DNA of 64,000 bases from an uncultured Acidimicrobiales bacterium (lineage in GTDB: Bacteria > Actinomycetota > Acidimicrobiia > Acidimicrobiales > SZUA-35): NCBI GenBank assembly GCA_937976305.1, contig CALJSB010000018.1, positions 52,515 to 116,514 of the forward strand, in the 5' to 3' direction. The translations under genes and the position numbers were made by a program. The notes under the pieces were generated by a model. It saw only the letters and a list, made by a program, of their open reading frames with translations. It was not told the DNA's origin and ran no database searches. The first letter of the stretch is position 1. Each line of letters opens with the position of its first letter. Below are positions 43,763 through 54,400 of this stretch, piece by piece.

Positions 43763-44881
43763 TCAGCTGCGGGGGCCGTCTGTCCGGCCAACCCGGTGCA
43801 CGAGTTCGATGACTCGTTCGAGCTGTTCTGGATCTGTCTGGGGCAACACACCGTGCCCGAGGTTGAAGATGTGGCCGGGGTGGCCGGCGTTGTCGTCGAG
43901 CACCCGAAGGACCTCGGCTTCGAGCACCTCCCACGGAGCCAACACCATTGCCGGGTCGAGGTTGCCCTGCAGCGCAACCCGTCCGCCGGTGCGCTCTCGA
44001 GCGACGGGCAGGGGAGTGCGCCAATCGACGCCAACAACCTCGGCGCCCGCGTCGGCAATGTCGTTGAGGAGTTCGCCGGTGTTGATGCCGAAGTGGATTC
44101 TGGGCACGCCAAGATCGGCCATGGCTGCGAGCACCTTGGCCGAGTGAGGCTTCACGTATTCGCGGTAGTGCTCGGGCCGGAGTGACCCGGCCCACGAATC
44201 GAAGAGCTGGATCATCTCGGCGCCTGCGTCGACCTGGGCGGTGAGGGTGGCGATGGCGTTGTCGGCCACTCGGTCACACAGTTCGTGCCAAAGTTCAGGG
44301 TCGGCAGTCATCAGCGACTTGACCTTGGCGAAGTCCCGGGAGGGCCGACCTTCGACGAGGTACGACGCCACGGTGAACGGTCCGCCGGCGAAGCCGATGA
44401 GCGGCACATCGAGTTCGTTGATCAAGATGTCGATCGTCGATCGCTGGTAGGTGAGGTCGACCGACGGATCGAGCGGTCGGAGCCGCTCGAGGTCTGACCG
44501 AGACGCAAACGGCTGCTCACAGGTGGGGCCGACCCCGGGAGTGATGTCGATGCCGAACCCGGCGGCAAAGACCGGGGTAACGATGTCGGAGAACAAGATG
44601 GCGGCATCTGTGCCATAGCGGCGGACAGGCTGCAGCGTGATCTCGGCTGCCCGCTCGGGGTCTTGAATGGCGTTGAGGATCGTGCCCTCGCCGCGAATGG
44701 CCTTGTATTCGGGCAGTGAACGCCCGGCCTGGCGCATGAACCACACGGGCACGTGGCTGGCCGGCTCTTGCTTGGCTGCAGCCAGGATGGCCGGCTGCGC
44801 AGCGCCTCGCTTGGAGCGAGTTTCGGAGCTACTGCCGGTGCTGTCATCGGCGCCATGATCGGCACTGGGTGAGGGGTTCAC
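43763..44881 (-). CDS. hemE: Uroporphyrinogen decarboxylase HemE
   Basis: HemE converts uroporphyrinogen III to coproporphyrinogen III. The protein has 372 residues from GTG 44881, which is preceded by TACCGT with a 7-base spacer. Signature regions are VPVWFMRQAGRSLPEYKAIRG, the conserved Asp in ILFSDIVTP, and GFAGGPFTVASYLVEG. A charged, low-complexity leader of about 30 residues precedes the conserved start. It is first in hemE-cgoX-lnt. Confidence 0.95.
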   Translation of the reverse strand: MNPSPSADHGADDSTGSSSETRSKRGAAQPAILAAAKQEPASHVPVWFMRQAGRSLPEYKAIRGEGTILNAIQDPERAAEITLQPVRRYGTDAAILFSDIVTPVFAAGFGIDITPGVGPTCEQPFASRSDLERLRPLDPSVDLTYQRSTIDILINELDVPLIGFAGGPFTVASYLVEGRPSRDFAKVKSLMTADPELWHELCDRVADNAIATLTAQVDAGAEMIQLFDSWAGSLRPEHYREYVKPHSAKVLAAMADLGVPRIHFGINTGELLNDIADAGAEVVGVDWRTPLPVARERTGGRVALQGNLDPAMVLAPWEVLEAEVLRVLDDNAGHPGHIFNLGHGVLPQTDPEQLERVIELVHRVGRTDGPRS

Positions 44882-45008
44882 GGGCCAAACGGTACCGGCG
44901 CCGCGCAATCGAACCGAGGGTTGGCCGTTTGACCTGCGGCAGTAGCATTGACACCCCCCTCTTCGGCGCTCCGAAGGGTTCAGGTTCCCTCCCCGTATCG
45001 CAGGTTCT

Positions 45009-47120
45009 GTGTCCGACAGCCCAAAAGTCGACCCTGAATTAGTCGCAGAACAGGACTTTCTCGAACGCGCCTACCGACGGCTCGATGAGTCTCGTGCAGA
45101 AGCGGTTGCCCTCTCATCGATGGTTGAGGTTGGCAAGGGCGGCACAAACCAGGCCCGATGGGAACGCGAGATCATCAACCAGAACATCGCCGAGCGGTTG
45201 TCCGAACTCGACATCGGCGATCGCTCACTGTGCTTTGGTCGCATCGATCAGAGCGTCGAAGCCGGCGGTGGTAGCTATCACATCGGCCGAGTCGCCGTCT
45301 CGGCCGAAAACAAAGATCCATTGATCGTCGATTGGCGAGCGCCAGTGTCCGAGTCGTTCTATCGAGCCACCGGACGCGACTCACAGGGCCTGGTTCGCCG
45401 GCGCCACTTCATCTCCCGCTCTCGTGAGTTGCTCGGGATCGAAGACGAGTTCTTCGGCGAAGCGGCCGCGTCGCAGATGGCGGTTGTCGATGGTCGCGAG
45501 CTGCGGGGTGAGGGCGCCTTGATCGCTGCGCTCGAGACTTCGCGGACCGGCCGTCTGTCGGACATCGTCGGCACCATCCAGGGCGAGCAAGACGAGATCA
45601 TCCGTGCCCCGCTTCCCGGTGTGCTCGTCGTCCAGGGCGGGCCCGGCACGGGCAAGACCGTCGTTGCCCTTCACCGCGCCGCCTACCTGCTCTACACCCA
45701 TCGCTTCCCGCTCGACGGACAGGGTGTCTTGGTCGTCGGGCCCAATCGTTTGTTCCTCGGCTACATCGAGCAGGTGTTGCCGTCGCTCGGCGAGGCGGGG
45801 GTCGAACTCTCCGTGTTGGCCGATCTCGTCGGTGGCGTGCGGGTGCAGGGCCGCGACAGCTTCGAGGCGGCTCGGATCAAGGGCGACCTGCGGATGGTCA
45901 ACGTGGTGCGCCGGGCCCTTCGTGATCGCCAGCGCCCGCTGCGGCGCGATCTGCGGGTCGGCTACGGCACCCGCTACCTCAACATGACCGTCCAACAGTC
46001 GGCTCGCATCGTTGACGAGGCCCGTCGCCGGTTTCGCACCCACAACGCGGCCCGAAAGTTTGTGATCAGCAGCGTGTTCGAAGCGCTGGCCAACTCACAT
46101 CCTGACGGCCCAGCCGAAGTCACGGCCGTGCGCGAGTCGCTGAGCGGCGATGAAGAGGTGCGAGCTGCGTTGCTGTGGATGTGGCCGGTTCTCCGACCCG
46201 CCGATCTACTCCACGGTCTGTACGGCTCGAGGGCGCTACTGAAGTCCGCGGGCCGAAAGCTCAGTGAGGCTGAGCGTGAGGCCCTCTTCCGGCCGTGGCG
46301 AGAAGACCACAACGGCTCAGCAGTCGTATGGACCGTCGACGACGTGCCGGTGCTCGACGAAGCCATGGAAGTCACTGGTCCGTTGCCCAAGCAGCAAGTT
46401 CGCTCCGATGGCACGCGAGCTGACGAAGTGCGCACCTACGGCCACATCGTCGTCGACGAGGCTCAGGACTTGTCGCCGATGCAGTTGCGCATGCTCACTC
46501 GTCGATCACTCAATGGCTCGATGACCGTCGTCGGCGACATCGCCCAGTCGACCGGTGCATGGGCCCATCAGAGCTGGGACGAGGTGCTCGATCACCTGCC
46601 CGACCGCCGACCGCCCCAGCGTCGAGATCTCACCGTCGGCTACCGCATCCCTGGCCCATCAATGGATCTTGCGGCCAAGGTGCTCGCCGTGGCCGCCCCT
46701 GAGCTGTCGCCACCCGTTGCGGTTCGCGACGTCGGTGATGCGCCCCGCTTCGTGTCGATCTCAGAGGTCGACGACCCAGCGGCCGTGATCTTGCACGAGG
46801 TCGAGGCAGAGTCGGCGGCGCTCGGCCAAGGCAACGTGGCGATCATCACGCCAACCGAGCAGTACGACGCAATGATCGGCGAGTTCGAACAACGAGGAGT
46901 CGAGGTCGGACGGGCCCGCACCCAAGGCTTCGACCATCCCGTCACGGTGGTGCCAGTGAGCCTCGTGAAAGGCCTCGAGGTCGACACCGCCATCGTGATC
47001 GACCCCATGGGCATCATGCATGGCGAACCCCAGGGCGCCCGCTCGCTCTACGTCGCAGTCACCCGAGCCACAAAGCGGCTCGTCGTCATCCACGACGAAC
47101 TGCCGTCGTTTTTGCGTTGA
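45009..47120 (+). CDS. HelD-family RNA polymerase-recycling ATPase
   Basis: HelD proteins are UvrD-like ATPases that pull stalled RNA polymerase off DNA; some actinobacterial forms protect against rifampicin. The 703-residue protein starts with the HelD-specific coiled-coil arm (residues about 10-70) and FGRIDQ, IGRVAVSAENKDPLIVDWRAPVSESFYRAT. Walker A is GGPGTGKT (about 211-218), Walker B VVDEAQDLSPMQ (about 481), and the C-terminal helicase motif VPVSLVKGLEVDTAIVID. A small CTTCGG-cgct-CCGAAG hairpin lies 33 bases upstream in the leader. The start has no clear ribosome site. Confidence 0.9.
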   Translation: MSDSPKVDPELVAEQDFLERAYRRLDESRAEAVALSSMVEVGKGGTNQARWEREIINQNIAERLSELDIGDRSLCFGRIDQSVEAGGGSYHIGRVAVSAENKDPLIVDWRAPVSESFYRATGRDSQGLVRRRHFISRSRELLGIEDEFFGEAAASQMAVVDGRELRGEGALIAALETSRTGRLSDIVGTIQGEQDEIIRAPLPGVLVVQGGPGTGKTVVALHRAAYLLYTHRFPLDGQGVLVVGPNRLFLGYIEQVLPSLGEAGVELSVLADLVGGVRVQGRDSFEAARIKGDLRMVNVVRRALRDRQRPLRRDLRVGYGTRYLNMTVQQSARIVDEARRRFRTHNAARKFVISSVFEALANSHPDGPAEVTAVRESLSGDEEVRAALLWMWPVLRPADLLHGLYGSRALLKSAGRKLSEAEREALFRPWREDHNGSAVVWTVDDVPVLDEAMEVTGPLPKQQVRSDGTRADEVRTYGHIVVDEAQDLSPMQLRMLTRRSLNGSMTVVGDIAQSTGAWAHQSWDEVLDHLPDRRPPQRRDLTVGYRIPGPSMDLAAKVLAVAAPELSPPVAVRDVGDAPRFVSISEVDDPAAVILHEVEAESAALGQGNVAIITPTEQYDAMIGEFEQRGVEVGRARTQGFDHPVTVVPVSLVKGLEVDTAIVIDPMGIMHGEPQGARSLYVAVTRATKRLVVIHDELPSFLR

Positions 47121-47141
47121 ACCGATAGACGACCGGTCGGG

Positions 47142-47912
47142 CTACTCGTTCGCCTGGGCGACTTCGATCTCGAGCGATGAGAGGCCATCGACGCTGATTG
47201 TTTCCAGATGGTCGTCAGCGAAGAACCACTCGACGAGTCCGTCTGTCCCGTATCCGAACGTCAGCGTCGCCCCGGCCAACTCGTCGACGAGTAGCCGTAC
47301 CTCGGATCGCTCGCATGGGTCCACCGACGGTTGCGAGTCTGCGAGTTCAAACGTCTCCTTTGTCTGTACCTCAACGTCGAACGACAAGTCGCCACATTCC
47401 TCGAATCGGAAGCCGACAACGAGCGGCCCATCGGTCGTGATCGTGACCGATTCGATTCCCATCCCCGCTGGTGTCTTGCCCGAAAGGCTGCTGACCTGGT
47501 AGTCGCCGGCCTGAATCGCATCAGAGCCTCGGCCAAAGGTCCACCACAACGAGGCGGCGACGGCGGCGAGGGTCACGAAGGCAATCGTGACCATCGATGA
47601 ACGTGGGATCTTGCCGTCCTCGGGAATGCCGGGCACTCGCTTACGGATGTAGCGCAGCAACCGATCGGCCCAGGCGACGTCCTTCGAGAGAATCGTGAGG
47701 CCACCGGCGATGATCAACCAACCCGGCCCCGGTAGAGGGAGTGCTGCGATACCGATGATCACCACGATGAATCCGAGCGTCATGCGCGCAACCCGAACAA
47801 GCGCATTGCTCTTCGCTTCTTCGATGGACTCTTCGCGCTCGCCAGTCTCGAGCTCGGCCTGAATGGCCGCGTCTTCGATGCGGTCTTTGAACTCTTCGAA
47901 ACGATCGTTCAC
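47142..47912 (-). CDS. PGPGW-motif membrane protein (TIGR02611-like)
   Basis: The protein has 256 residues from GTG 47912. A charged helical head (EEFKDRIEDAAIQAELETG) precedes two close membrane helices with ALPLPGPGWLIIAGGLTILS (residues about 60-80), the hallmark of the actinobacterial PGPGW family. A third helix follows (about 110-128), then an extracytoplasmic beta domain of about 120 residues with two Cys (EECGD, DPCER). The function is unknown. It starts 13 bp after the F420 oxidoreductase stop. Confidence 0.8.
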   Translation of the reverse strand: MNDRFEEFKDRIEDAAIQAELETGEREESIEEAKSNALVRVARMTLGFIVVIIGIAALPLPGPGWLIIAGGLTILSKDVAWADRLLRYIRKRVPGIPEDGKIPRSSMVTIAFVTLAAVAASLWWTFGRGSDAIQAGDYQVSSLSGKTPAGMGIESVTITTDGPLVVGFRFEECGDLSFDVEVQTKETFELADSQPSVDPCERSEVRLLVDELAGATLTFGYGTDGLVEWFFADDHLETISVDGLSSLEIEVAQANE

Positions 47913-47925
47913 TGATTCAGCCAGC

Positions 47926-48867
47926 TCACTTGCCGGACAGTTCAGCAACGACGGGAGCGAACTGCTCCATCTCGTCTGGGCCAACGCCGATGTAGCTGAA
48001 CCCGTAGGTCTCGCGTCGTTGCACCAGATCGTCGATCATCGATGCGGCATCGCCCACGAGCGCCAAGGGCGACTCGAGGGCATCGGCGGGATCCATCCCG
48101 AGCCCCGGTGCGAGCATCTCGGCGGATCCGGCTCGATCGTCGGAGAACACAACAAAGAAGACTCGAACGTTGAGTTCGATGTCGTCGAATCGATCACCGG
48201 CGCCGTCTTTCACCCACGAGATCTTCTCGGCGTAGCGCTCGGCCGTTGCGTCGGCCGCGGTGCTGGCATCGATCACGCCAGCTTTCAGGTTTGGGTTCAC
48301 GCCAACGATGTCGGCGTGTTTGCCGGCGAGCCGGAGGAACCGAGGGCCACCTCCACCCATCAGAAACGGCGGGTGCGGATCCTGCAGGGGCTTGGGCTGA
48401 AGGTCGAGATCGGTGATCGTGTAGTGGTCGCCCTCGAACGAGAACGCTCCTTCACCAAAGAGCCCTTTGAGAATGTGAATCGACTCGACCATCCGGTCGA
48501 TGCGGACGCCCGGGCGGTCGTAGGTCATGCCGGCGGCGTCGTAGTCGGTCTTCATCCAACCTGCGCCAATACCGAGCTCGAGTCGGCCGTCAGAGAGAAG
48601 GTCGAGGGTCGCCATTTCGTTGGCGAAAACGACCGGGTGCCGGTAGTCGTTGCACCACACCAGCGCACCAACTCGAAGGTCGGTCGTTGCATCCGCAGCG
48701 GCTTGCAGAGCGAGTGCCGGCGCCAACTGGCCGTCGAAGTGATCGGGGAGCGTGAGTGTGGCGTAGCCCAGATCCTCAGCCTTCTTTGCGAGTTCGATCC
48801 ACTCCGTGCGAGAGGTGGCCGTTTTGGCCTGAAGGCCGAATCGAAAGGGTTTCTGCGAGGTGGTCAC
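47926..48867 (-). CDS. LLM-class F420-dependent oxidoreductase (TIGR03621-like)
   Basis: The 313-residue luciferase-like fold protein begins with FRFGLQAKTATSRTEWIELAKKAEDLGYATLTLPDHF and contains LVWCNDYRHPVVFANEMATLDLLSDGRLELGIGAGW, a close match to the TIGR03621 group of probable F420 enzymes. The substrate is unknown. It has a leaderless GTG start and is unrelated in detail to the other LLM enzyme at 24339. Confidence 0.9.
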   Translation of the reverse strand: MTTSQKPFRFGLQAKTATSRTEWIELAKKAEDLGYATLTLPDHFDGQLAPALALQAAADATTDLRVGALVWCNDYRHPVVFANEMATLDLLSDGRLELGIGAGWMKTDYDAAGMTYDRPGVRIDRMVESIHILKGLFGEGAFSFEGDHYTITDLDLQPKPLQDPHPPFLMGGGGPRFLRLAGKHADIVGVNPNLKAGVIDASTAADATAERYAEKISWVKDGAGDRFDDIELNVRVFFVVFSDDRAGSAEMLAPGLGMDPADALESPLALVGDAASMIDDLVQRRETYGFSYIGVGPDEMEQFAPVVAELSGK

Positions 48868-48873
48868 GAGCGG

Positions 48874-48879
48874 ATCCTA
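48874..48879 (-). promoter_or_regulatory. -10 box of a leaderless promoter (second F420 oxidoreductase)
   Basis: TAGGAT on the minus strand, exactly 6 bases before the GTG at 48867. Confidence 0.65.
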
Positions 48880-48933
48880 GTAGGGGCGAGGTGATTGAGA
48901 ACCAGACGGCAACTCTCGACGTCATAGTGTTTG

Positions 48934-51402
48934 ATGTCCGATCAACGACTTCCGCTGAGCACTCCACAGGCTCAAACCGGTCTCACTCGAGCAGTGACAC
49001 CGTGGGTGCTCGCTGTTGACATGGGCACCACGTCGACGGTGATTTCGACTCGGCCGCAAGGTGGAGCCGCCGAGGTGGTCGAGGTCGATGGTCAACGCAC
49101 GATCCCGTCGGTGGTGTTTGTTGATGAGGACGGAAGCCTTCGCGTCGGAACCACGGCGCTCCAGCTGGGCGCCGGCCGTCCCGATCGAGTCGTTCGGGCC
49201 CCGAAGCGCCGTCTTGATGACGATCGGCCCATCGTTGTCGCCGGATTGCCGCTCGCCGCAGTCGAGCTGGTCAGCGCCCTCATCGACCATGGTGCTCGCG
49301 AAGCCATCAGACGCTTCGGGTCAGCCCCAAGCGAGGTTCGTCTCACGCACCCAGCTGAGTGGCCTGAACGAACTCAACGGAAGCTCGCTGATGCCGCCGC
49401 TCGTGCTGGGCTTGCGAATCTTCGGCTCATCCCTGAGCCGATCGCCGCGGCCCACGGTGCTGCCGCCAAGCGGACGGACGGTTCCCGCGTAGCGATCTAC
49501 GACCTTGGCGGCGAGACGTTCGATACCGTGGCCCTGGCCTTCACCGAGCACGACGTTGAGGTTGTTACGAAGGCGTTCGGATCGCGAGCCGTCGGCGGTG
49601 AGTTGCTCGATGAGATGCTCATGGAGGCCGTTCTCGATCGGCTGACCCAACCGATCGCCGATGCCATCCGAAGCTCAGATGAACCGGGCTGGATTCGGGC
49701 GAGTAGCGAGCTTCGAGCCGCATGCCGTGCGGCGAAGGAGGCGGTGTCGTCACACTCCTACGCGGAGGTTGCACTGACCACACCGGCCGGTCAGGTCAGA
49801 GAGCGTCTCGAGAGATCTGAGATCGAGCACCTGGCCGAACCACTTGTCGCTGAGACGATGCATCTGCTCGAGCGCGTCGTCAACGAGGCCGGCGATGTTC
49901 AGGTCATCCATCTCGTGGGCGGCGGCAGCCGGATGCCGTTGGTGGCGTCGATGATCCAGGCTCGGTTCCCCGGACTCGTCATCGATCAGACCGGCGATCC
50001 GCGCGTCGCCGTTGCAGCCGGAGCCGCTACGTTGCCGATCGCCAGCGTCGCTCGAGCGGCACCACCAGTGCCTGCGGGGATGGCCGACACCACGCACGTG
50101 GAGCCGGAGCTCGAACCGTTCGGTAACCGTCGCCGTGTTGAGCCTGCGGCCATTCACGTTCCTGAAACGGCATCAAACGCTCCGAATCGAGGCCGGGCTG
50201 CCATCGGCGCCGTCCTCGGAGTGCTGGTCGTTGGGTTTGGTGTGGTGCTGGGCATGCAGATGCTCGGCAACGGCACCAACGGTGGGGATGACGCCGTGGC
50301 AAACGCGTCGGTGGCGACCACCGTCGCCCAAGCAGAGTCGGTCCCCTCCACGGCAGAGACGGTGCCGAGCGATGTGGCGCAAGACGAAGACGAGCCACAG
50401 GAAGACGCGCTACAGGAAGATGCCGCCGAGGCCGAAGCGGCCGACACGCCGGCCGTAGAAGACGAGGGCCGAGAAGCTCGCACCAGAGTGGTCGGGTCCA
50501 CGCTCGTGGGCGACGACTACGTGGTGACGACGACAGGCGTTGGGCAGTGCGCGCTCGGCGAGTTGGCGGTGCGTCCCGCCGGTGGGAGCGAGCTGGGGCC
50601 GTTCCTCACGGTGGTCGCCGTCGACGTCGAGATTGTTGAAGGCCCGCAAGGCTCGATGGTGCTCATCGAACGCTGCGAGGGGTCCCTCGTGTCGGTCCGC
50701 TCGGCGACTCAGCTCTCGGGGCAGCTCGACCCGAGCACGCTCGAGCTGGTCATGCTCACGCCGTCACCAAACAAGCTCGAAAACGTCGCCTTCGACTTCG
50801 TTGGCCAACGACTCGTCGCCGACGCCACGTTTGCCGAGTCTGATGACTTTCAAGAGGTCGAGATCAACCCGGTTGAGGGCACCGTGACCGTGCTTGGTCC
50901 GTCACCGGCCCGTCCTCGACTCGACGTGAACCCCGGCGGGTTGGCCATCACCGATTCGCTGACTGGTGACCTCGAGCCGATTGCGTTCGGCACCCTCCGG
51001 CCGTTTGTCGATCAGCAGCTCTCGGTGCTGCGCCCCGATCCCGTCCCCGTCGAGGTTCCCGCCAGCTGCGCTGGCATTTTTGATGAAGTGGCCGACTACG
51101 GAGGCATCAAGCTCGGCTATGCCGACAACGAGTTGCTTGGGTGGTACCTCACGCCGGGTGAAGGGATCTCGGTCGAGACCAACGGTGGGATTGGTCTCGG
51201 CTCACACCTGCTCGATCTTCGCCTGTCGGGTCAAGTGATCGAGCCGAACGAAGAGGACGGCCGATTGATCGTGCGCTTCGCTGACACCGAAGCCGATCAG
51301 GACTTCGGGGTATACGTCGCAGAGGTGTCGGGCTCAGCAAACAACGACGTGGTTCTGCACATGCACGGCGGAACGTCGTGCGATGAGCTGACTTACGGCT
51401 GA
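48934..51402 (+). CDS. Membrane-anchored Hsp70-type ATPase with extracytoplasmic domain
   Basis: The protein has 822 residues from ATG 48934. Residues about 20-365 form a DnaK-like actin-fold ATPase (VLAVDMGTTSTVIST, IPEPIAAAHGAA, AIYDLGGETFDTVAL, HLVGGGSRMPLV). No DnaK substrate-binding domain follows. Instead there is a membrane helix (AAIGAVLGVLVVGFGVVLG, about 420-440), a Glu/Asp-rich stalk, and an extracytoplasmic beta-rich domain of about 300 residues. ATP hydrolysis in the cytoplasm may thus be coupled to a partner outside. CATAGT lies just upstream; TTG 48931 is an alternative start. Confidence 0.86.
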   Translation: MSDQRLPLSTPQAQTGLTRAVTPWVLAVDMGTTSTVISTRPQGGAAEVVEVDGQRTIPSVVFVDEDGSLRVGTTALQLGAGRPDRVVRAPKRRLDDDRPIVVAGLPLAAVELVSALIDHGAREAIRRFGSAPSEVRLTHPAEWPERTQRKLADAAARAGLANLRLIPEPIAAAHGAAAKRTDGSRVAIYDLGGETFDTVALAFTEHDVEVVTKAFGSRAVGGELLDEMLMEAVLDRLTQPIADAIRSSDEPGWIRASSELRAACRAAKEAVSSHSYAEVALTTPAGQVRERLERSEIEHLAEPLVAETMHLLERVVNEAGDVQVIHLVGGGSRMPLVASMIQARFPGLVIDQTGDPRVAVAAGAATLPIASVARAAPPVPAGMADTTHVEPELEPFGNRRRVEPAAIHVPETASNAPNRGRAAIGAVLGVLVVGFGVVLGMQMLGNGTNGGDDAVANASVATTVAQAESVPSTAETVPSDVAQDEDEPQEDALQEDAAEAEAADTPAVEDEGREARTRVVGSTLVGDDYVVTTTGVGQCALGELAVRPAGGSELGPFLTVVAVDVEIVEGPQGSMVLIERCEGSLVSVRSATQLSGQLDPSTLELVMLTPSPNKLENVAFDFVGQRLVADATFAESDDFQEVEINPVEGTVTVLGPSPARPRLDVNPGGLAITDSLTGDLEPIAFGTLRPFVDQQLSVLRPDPVPVEVPASCAGIFDEVADYGGIKLGYADNELLGWYLTPGEGISVETNGGIGLGSHLLDLRLSGQVIEPNEEDGRLIVRFADTEADQDFGVYVAEVSGSANNDVVLHMHGGTSCDELTYG

Positions 51403-51471
51403 GGCTGAGCGCGCTTGACGAACGCGTGACTCCGAGAGCCTGGTGCTTCAGTCGTCTGGCTGTGAGTCCCG

Positions 51472-51477
51472 TACCCT
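51472..51477 (+). promoter_or_regulatory. -10 box of a leaderless promoter (lhr)
   Basis: TACCCT, exactly 6 bases before the GTG at 51484. Confidence 0.64.
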
Positions 51478-51483
51478 GAGACG

Positions 51484-54400
51484 GTGGCGGACAAGGCCTC
51501 ATCCGGCGAACCGGTCGACAGTCGGAGCGTCGAACATCCAGTCCTCAGCGACTTCTCGCGGCCCGCTGCGGCCTGGTTCCACACAACCTTCCCTGAACCC
51601 ACGCCGCCTCAGGTCGAAGGGTGGCCCGTCATTGCTCGGGGCGACCACACGCTGATCCTTGCTCCGACCGGATCGGGAAAGACGCTGTCGGCGTTCTTCT
51701 GGGGTCTCAATCAGCTCACGAGCACCCCTCGCCCAGAAGATGTCAACCGTCGCACCCGCATTCTCTACATCTCACCGCTTCGAGCGCTGGCCGTCGACGT
51801 CGAGAAGAACTTGCGGGGCCCGCTGCAGGGCATCCGGCTTGCCGCCGAACGTCTCGGCGAGCCCTTCACCGAACCCGATGTCGCCCTTCGCACCGGTGAC
51901 ACGCCGGCTGATGAACGTCGGCGCCTGGCCAAACACCCACCAGACCTGCTGATCACCACGCCCGAGTCGCTCTACCTGATGCTCACCAGTCGCATCCGCG
52001 AGACGCTGGCCGGGGTCGACACCGTGATCATCGACGAGATTCACGCGTTGGCGGCCACCAAGCGCGGTGCTCACATGGCGCTGACGCTTGAACGGCTCGA
52101 GCAGGTCACCGACACGCCGCCGCAACGCATCGGACTTTCGGCAACGCAGCGTCCGCTCGAAGAGATCGCTCGATTTCTCGGCGGGTTCAACGCTGAAGAG
52201 GGTCAGTCGACGACACCTCGTCCGGTCACGATTGTCGACACCGGCATTCGCAAACAACTCGATGTCGAGGTGATCGTCCCGGTCGATGACATGGGCAAGC
52301 TCGGCGAGATCATCACCGACGAACCCGTGTCGGGGCCCGCCGCCGCTGGTCCGGCCCGCCGCAGCATCTGGCCGTCGATGCATCCACGGCTGCTCGAGCT
52401 CGTGCAGGAGCACAAGTCGACGATCATCTTCGTGAACGCTCGGCGTCTCAGCGAACGGCTGGCGACCCGACTCAACGAGTTGGCACTCGATGGTGAAAAC
52501 CGTTCGGCTGAGGCCGAGGGTCGCCCGCCCGAGCCGGGGCGTGAGCTCGTGAAGGCACACCACGGGTCGCTGAGCCGTGAGCAACGGCTCATCATCGAGG
52601 ACGAACTGAAGCGAGGCGTGCTCAAGGGCCTAGTGGCAACATCGTCGCTCGAGCTCGGCATCGACATGGGAGCTGTTGATCTCGTGGTGCAGGTCGAGTC
52701 GCCCGGCGCCGTCAGCCGTGGCTTGCAACGAGTGGGCCGTGCCGGTCACCAAGTTGGTGTGCCGAGTGTCGGCAAGTTCTTCCCGAAACACCGCGGCGAC
52801 CTACTCGAAGCGGCCGTTGTTGTTGATCGCATGCAGCAGGGGCAGATTGAAGAGACCCGATACCCCCGCAACCCGCTCGACGTGTTGGCCCAACAGATCG
52901 TTGCCGCCTGCGCCCTCGACGATTGGCCGGTTGAGGAGCTGAAGGCCATGTGTCGTTCGGCCGCCAACTTCGCAGACGTGTCCGACGAAGCCTTCCATGC
53001 GGTGCTCGACTTGTTGGCCGGCCGATATCCGTCCGACGAGTTCGCGGAGCTGCGGCCCCGGGTGAATTGGGATCGGGTCGAGGGCATCGTTCGTGGTCGG
53101 CCAGGGGCCCAACGGTTGGCCGTCACCAGCGGTGGCACGATTCCCGATCGAGGGCTCTACGGCGTGTTCCTGCCGGATGGCACCAGAGTCGGTGAGCTCG
53201 ACGAAGAGATGGTGTACGAATCGCGAGCCGGCGAGACGTTCCTGCTCGGTGCCAGCACCTGGCGGATCGAAGACATCACCCACGAGCGAGTCGTGGTCAC
53301 CCCCGCACCCGGGCAGCCCGGCAAGATGCCGTTCTGGCACGGCGACGGGCCGGGGCGCCCGCTCGAGCTGGGCCGGGCTATGGGCCAGTTCAGCCGTGAA
53401 CTGCTTGCCCTGCCTCGCGACGAGGCACTCCAGAAGCTCGATGCACAGCACGGCCTCGACACTCTCGCCGCGCAGAATCTCGTGCAGTTCCTCGACGAGC
53501 AGGTCGAAGCCACGGGCCGGGTGCCAGACGATCGCACGATCATCGTTGAACGCTTCCGAGACGACATCGGCGATTGGCGAGTGTGCATTCTCAGTCCGTT
53601 CGGTGCGCAGGTCCACGCCCCATGGGGCATGGCGCTACAGCACCGCATGGCCGAGCAGTGGGGCTGGGACGTCGAGCTGGTGTGGAGCGACGACGGGATC
53701 GTGCTTCGGCTTCCCGAAGCGATTGATCGGCTGCCTACCGATGAACTGCTGATTGATCCCGATGAGCTCGATGAGCTGTTGGTGTCGCAGCTGCCGTCTT
53801 CTGCGTTGTTTGCCTCGCGCTTTCGCGAGTGCGCGGCCCGAGCGTTGTTGCTGCCGCGTCGCCGCCCCGATCGCCGAACGCCCCTGTGGCAACAGCGTCA
53901 GAAGGCGGCCGACCTGCTGACCGTGGCCGCCAAGTATCCGAGCTTCCCGATTCTCTTGGAGACGACCCGCGAATGCGTCAACGACGTGTTCGATCTGCCA
54001 GCGCTTCGGCAGGTGTTGGGTGAGCTCAGGAGCCGCAAGATCAAGGTCCACACCGTCGACACCGACGTCGCCTCGCCGATGGCGTCTTCGCTGTTGTTCG
54101 GCTGGATCGCGCAGTACATGTACGAGGGCGACGCACCGCTCGCAGAGCGGCGAGCTGCTGCACTCTCGCTCGACCGAGAGCTGCTTCGTGACCTGCTCGG
54201 AGCCGAAGAGCTTCGTGAGCTGCTCGACCCTGAGGTGCTGGCCGCCCTCGAAGCCGAGCTGCAGCGGACCGCCGACTCGTGGCGGGCCAAAACGGTCGAC
54301 CACGTCGAAGATCTCTTGCGCTGGCTCGGGCCGCTCACCGCCGGCGAGATCGCCGAACGAGTCGAAGGTTCGCCGTCTCCATCGGACTGGGCCTCGCTCG

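Noticed and set aside
44951..45006. TTGACA upstream of the HelD gene as a promoter with rifampicin-associated element
   Set aside because: No good -10 box lies 16-18 bases downstream and no match to the known streptomycete element was recognised; only a small hairpin is present.
47863..48894. Plus-strand frame of 343 codons
   Set aside because: Antisense to a clear LLM-class F420 oxidoreductase with a leaderless promoter; the product matches no fold.
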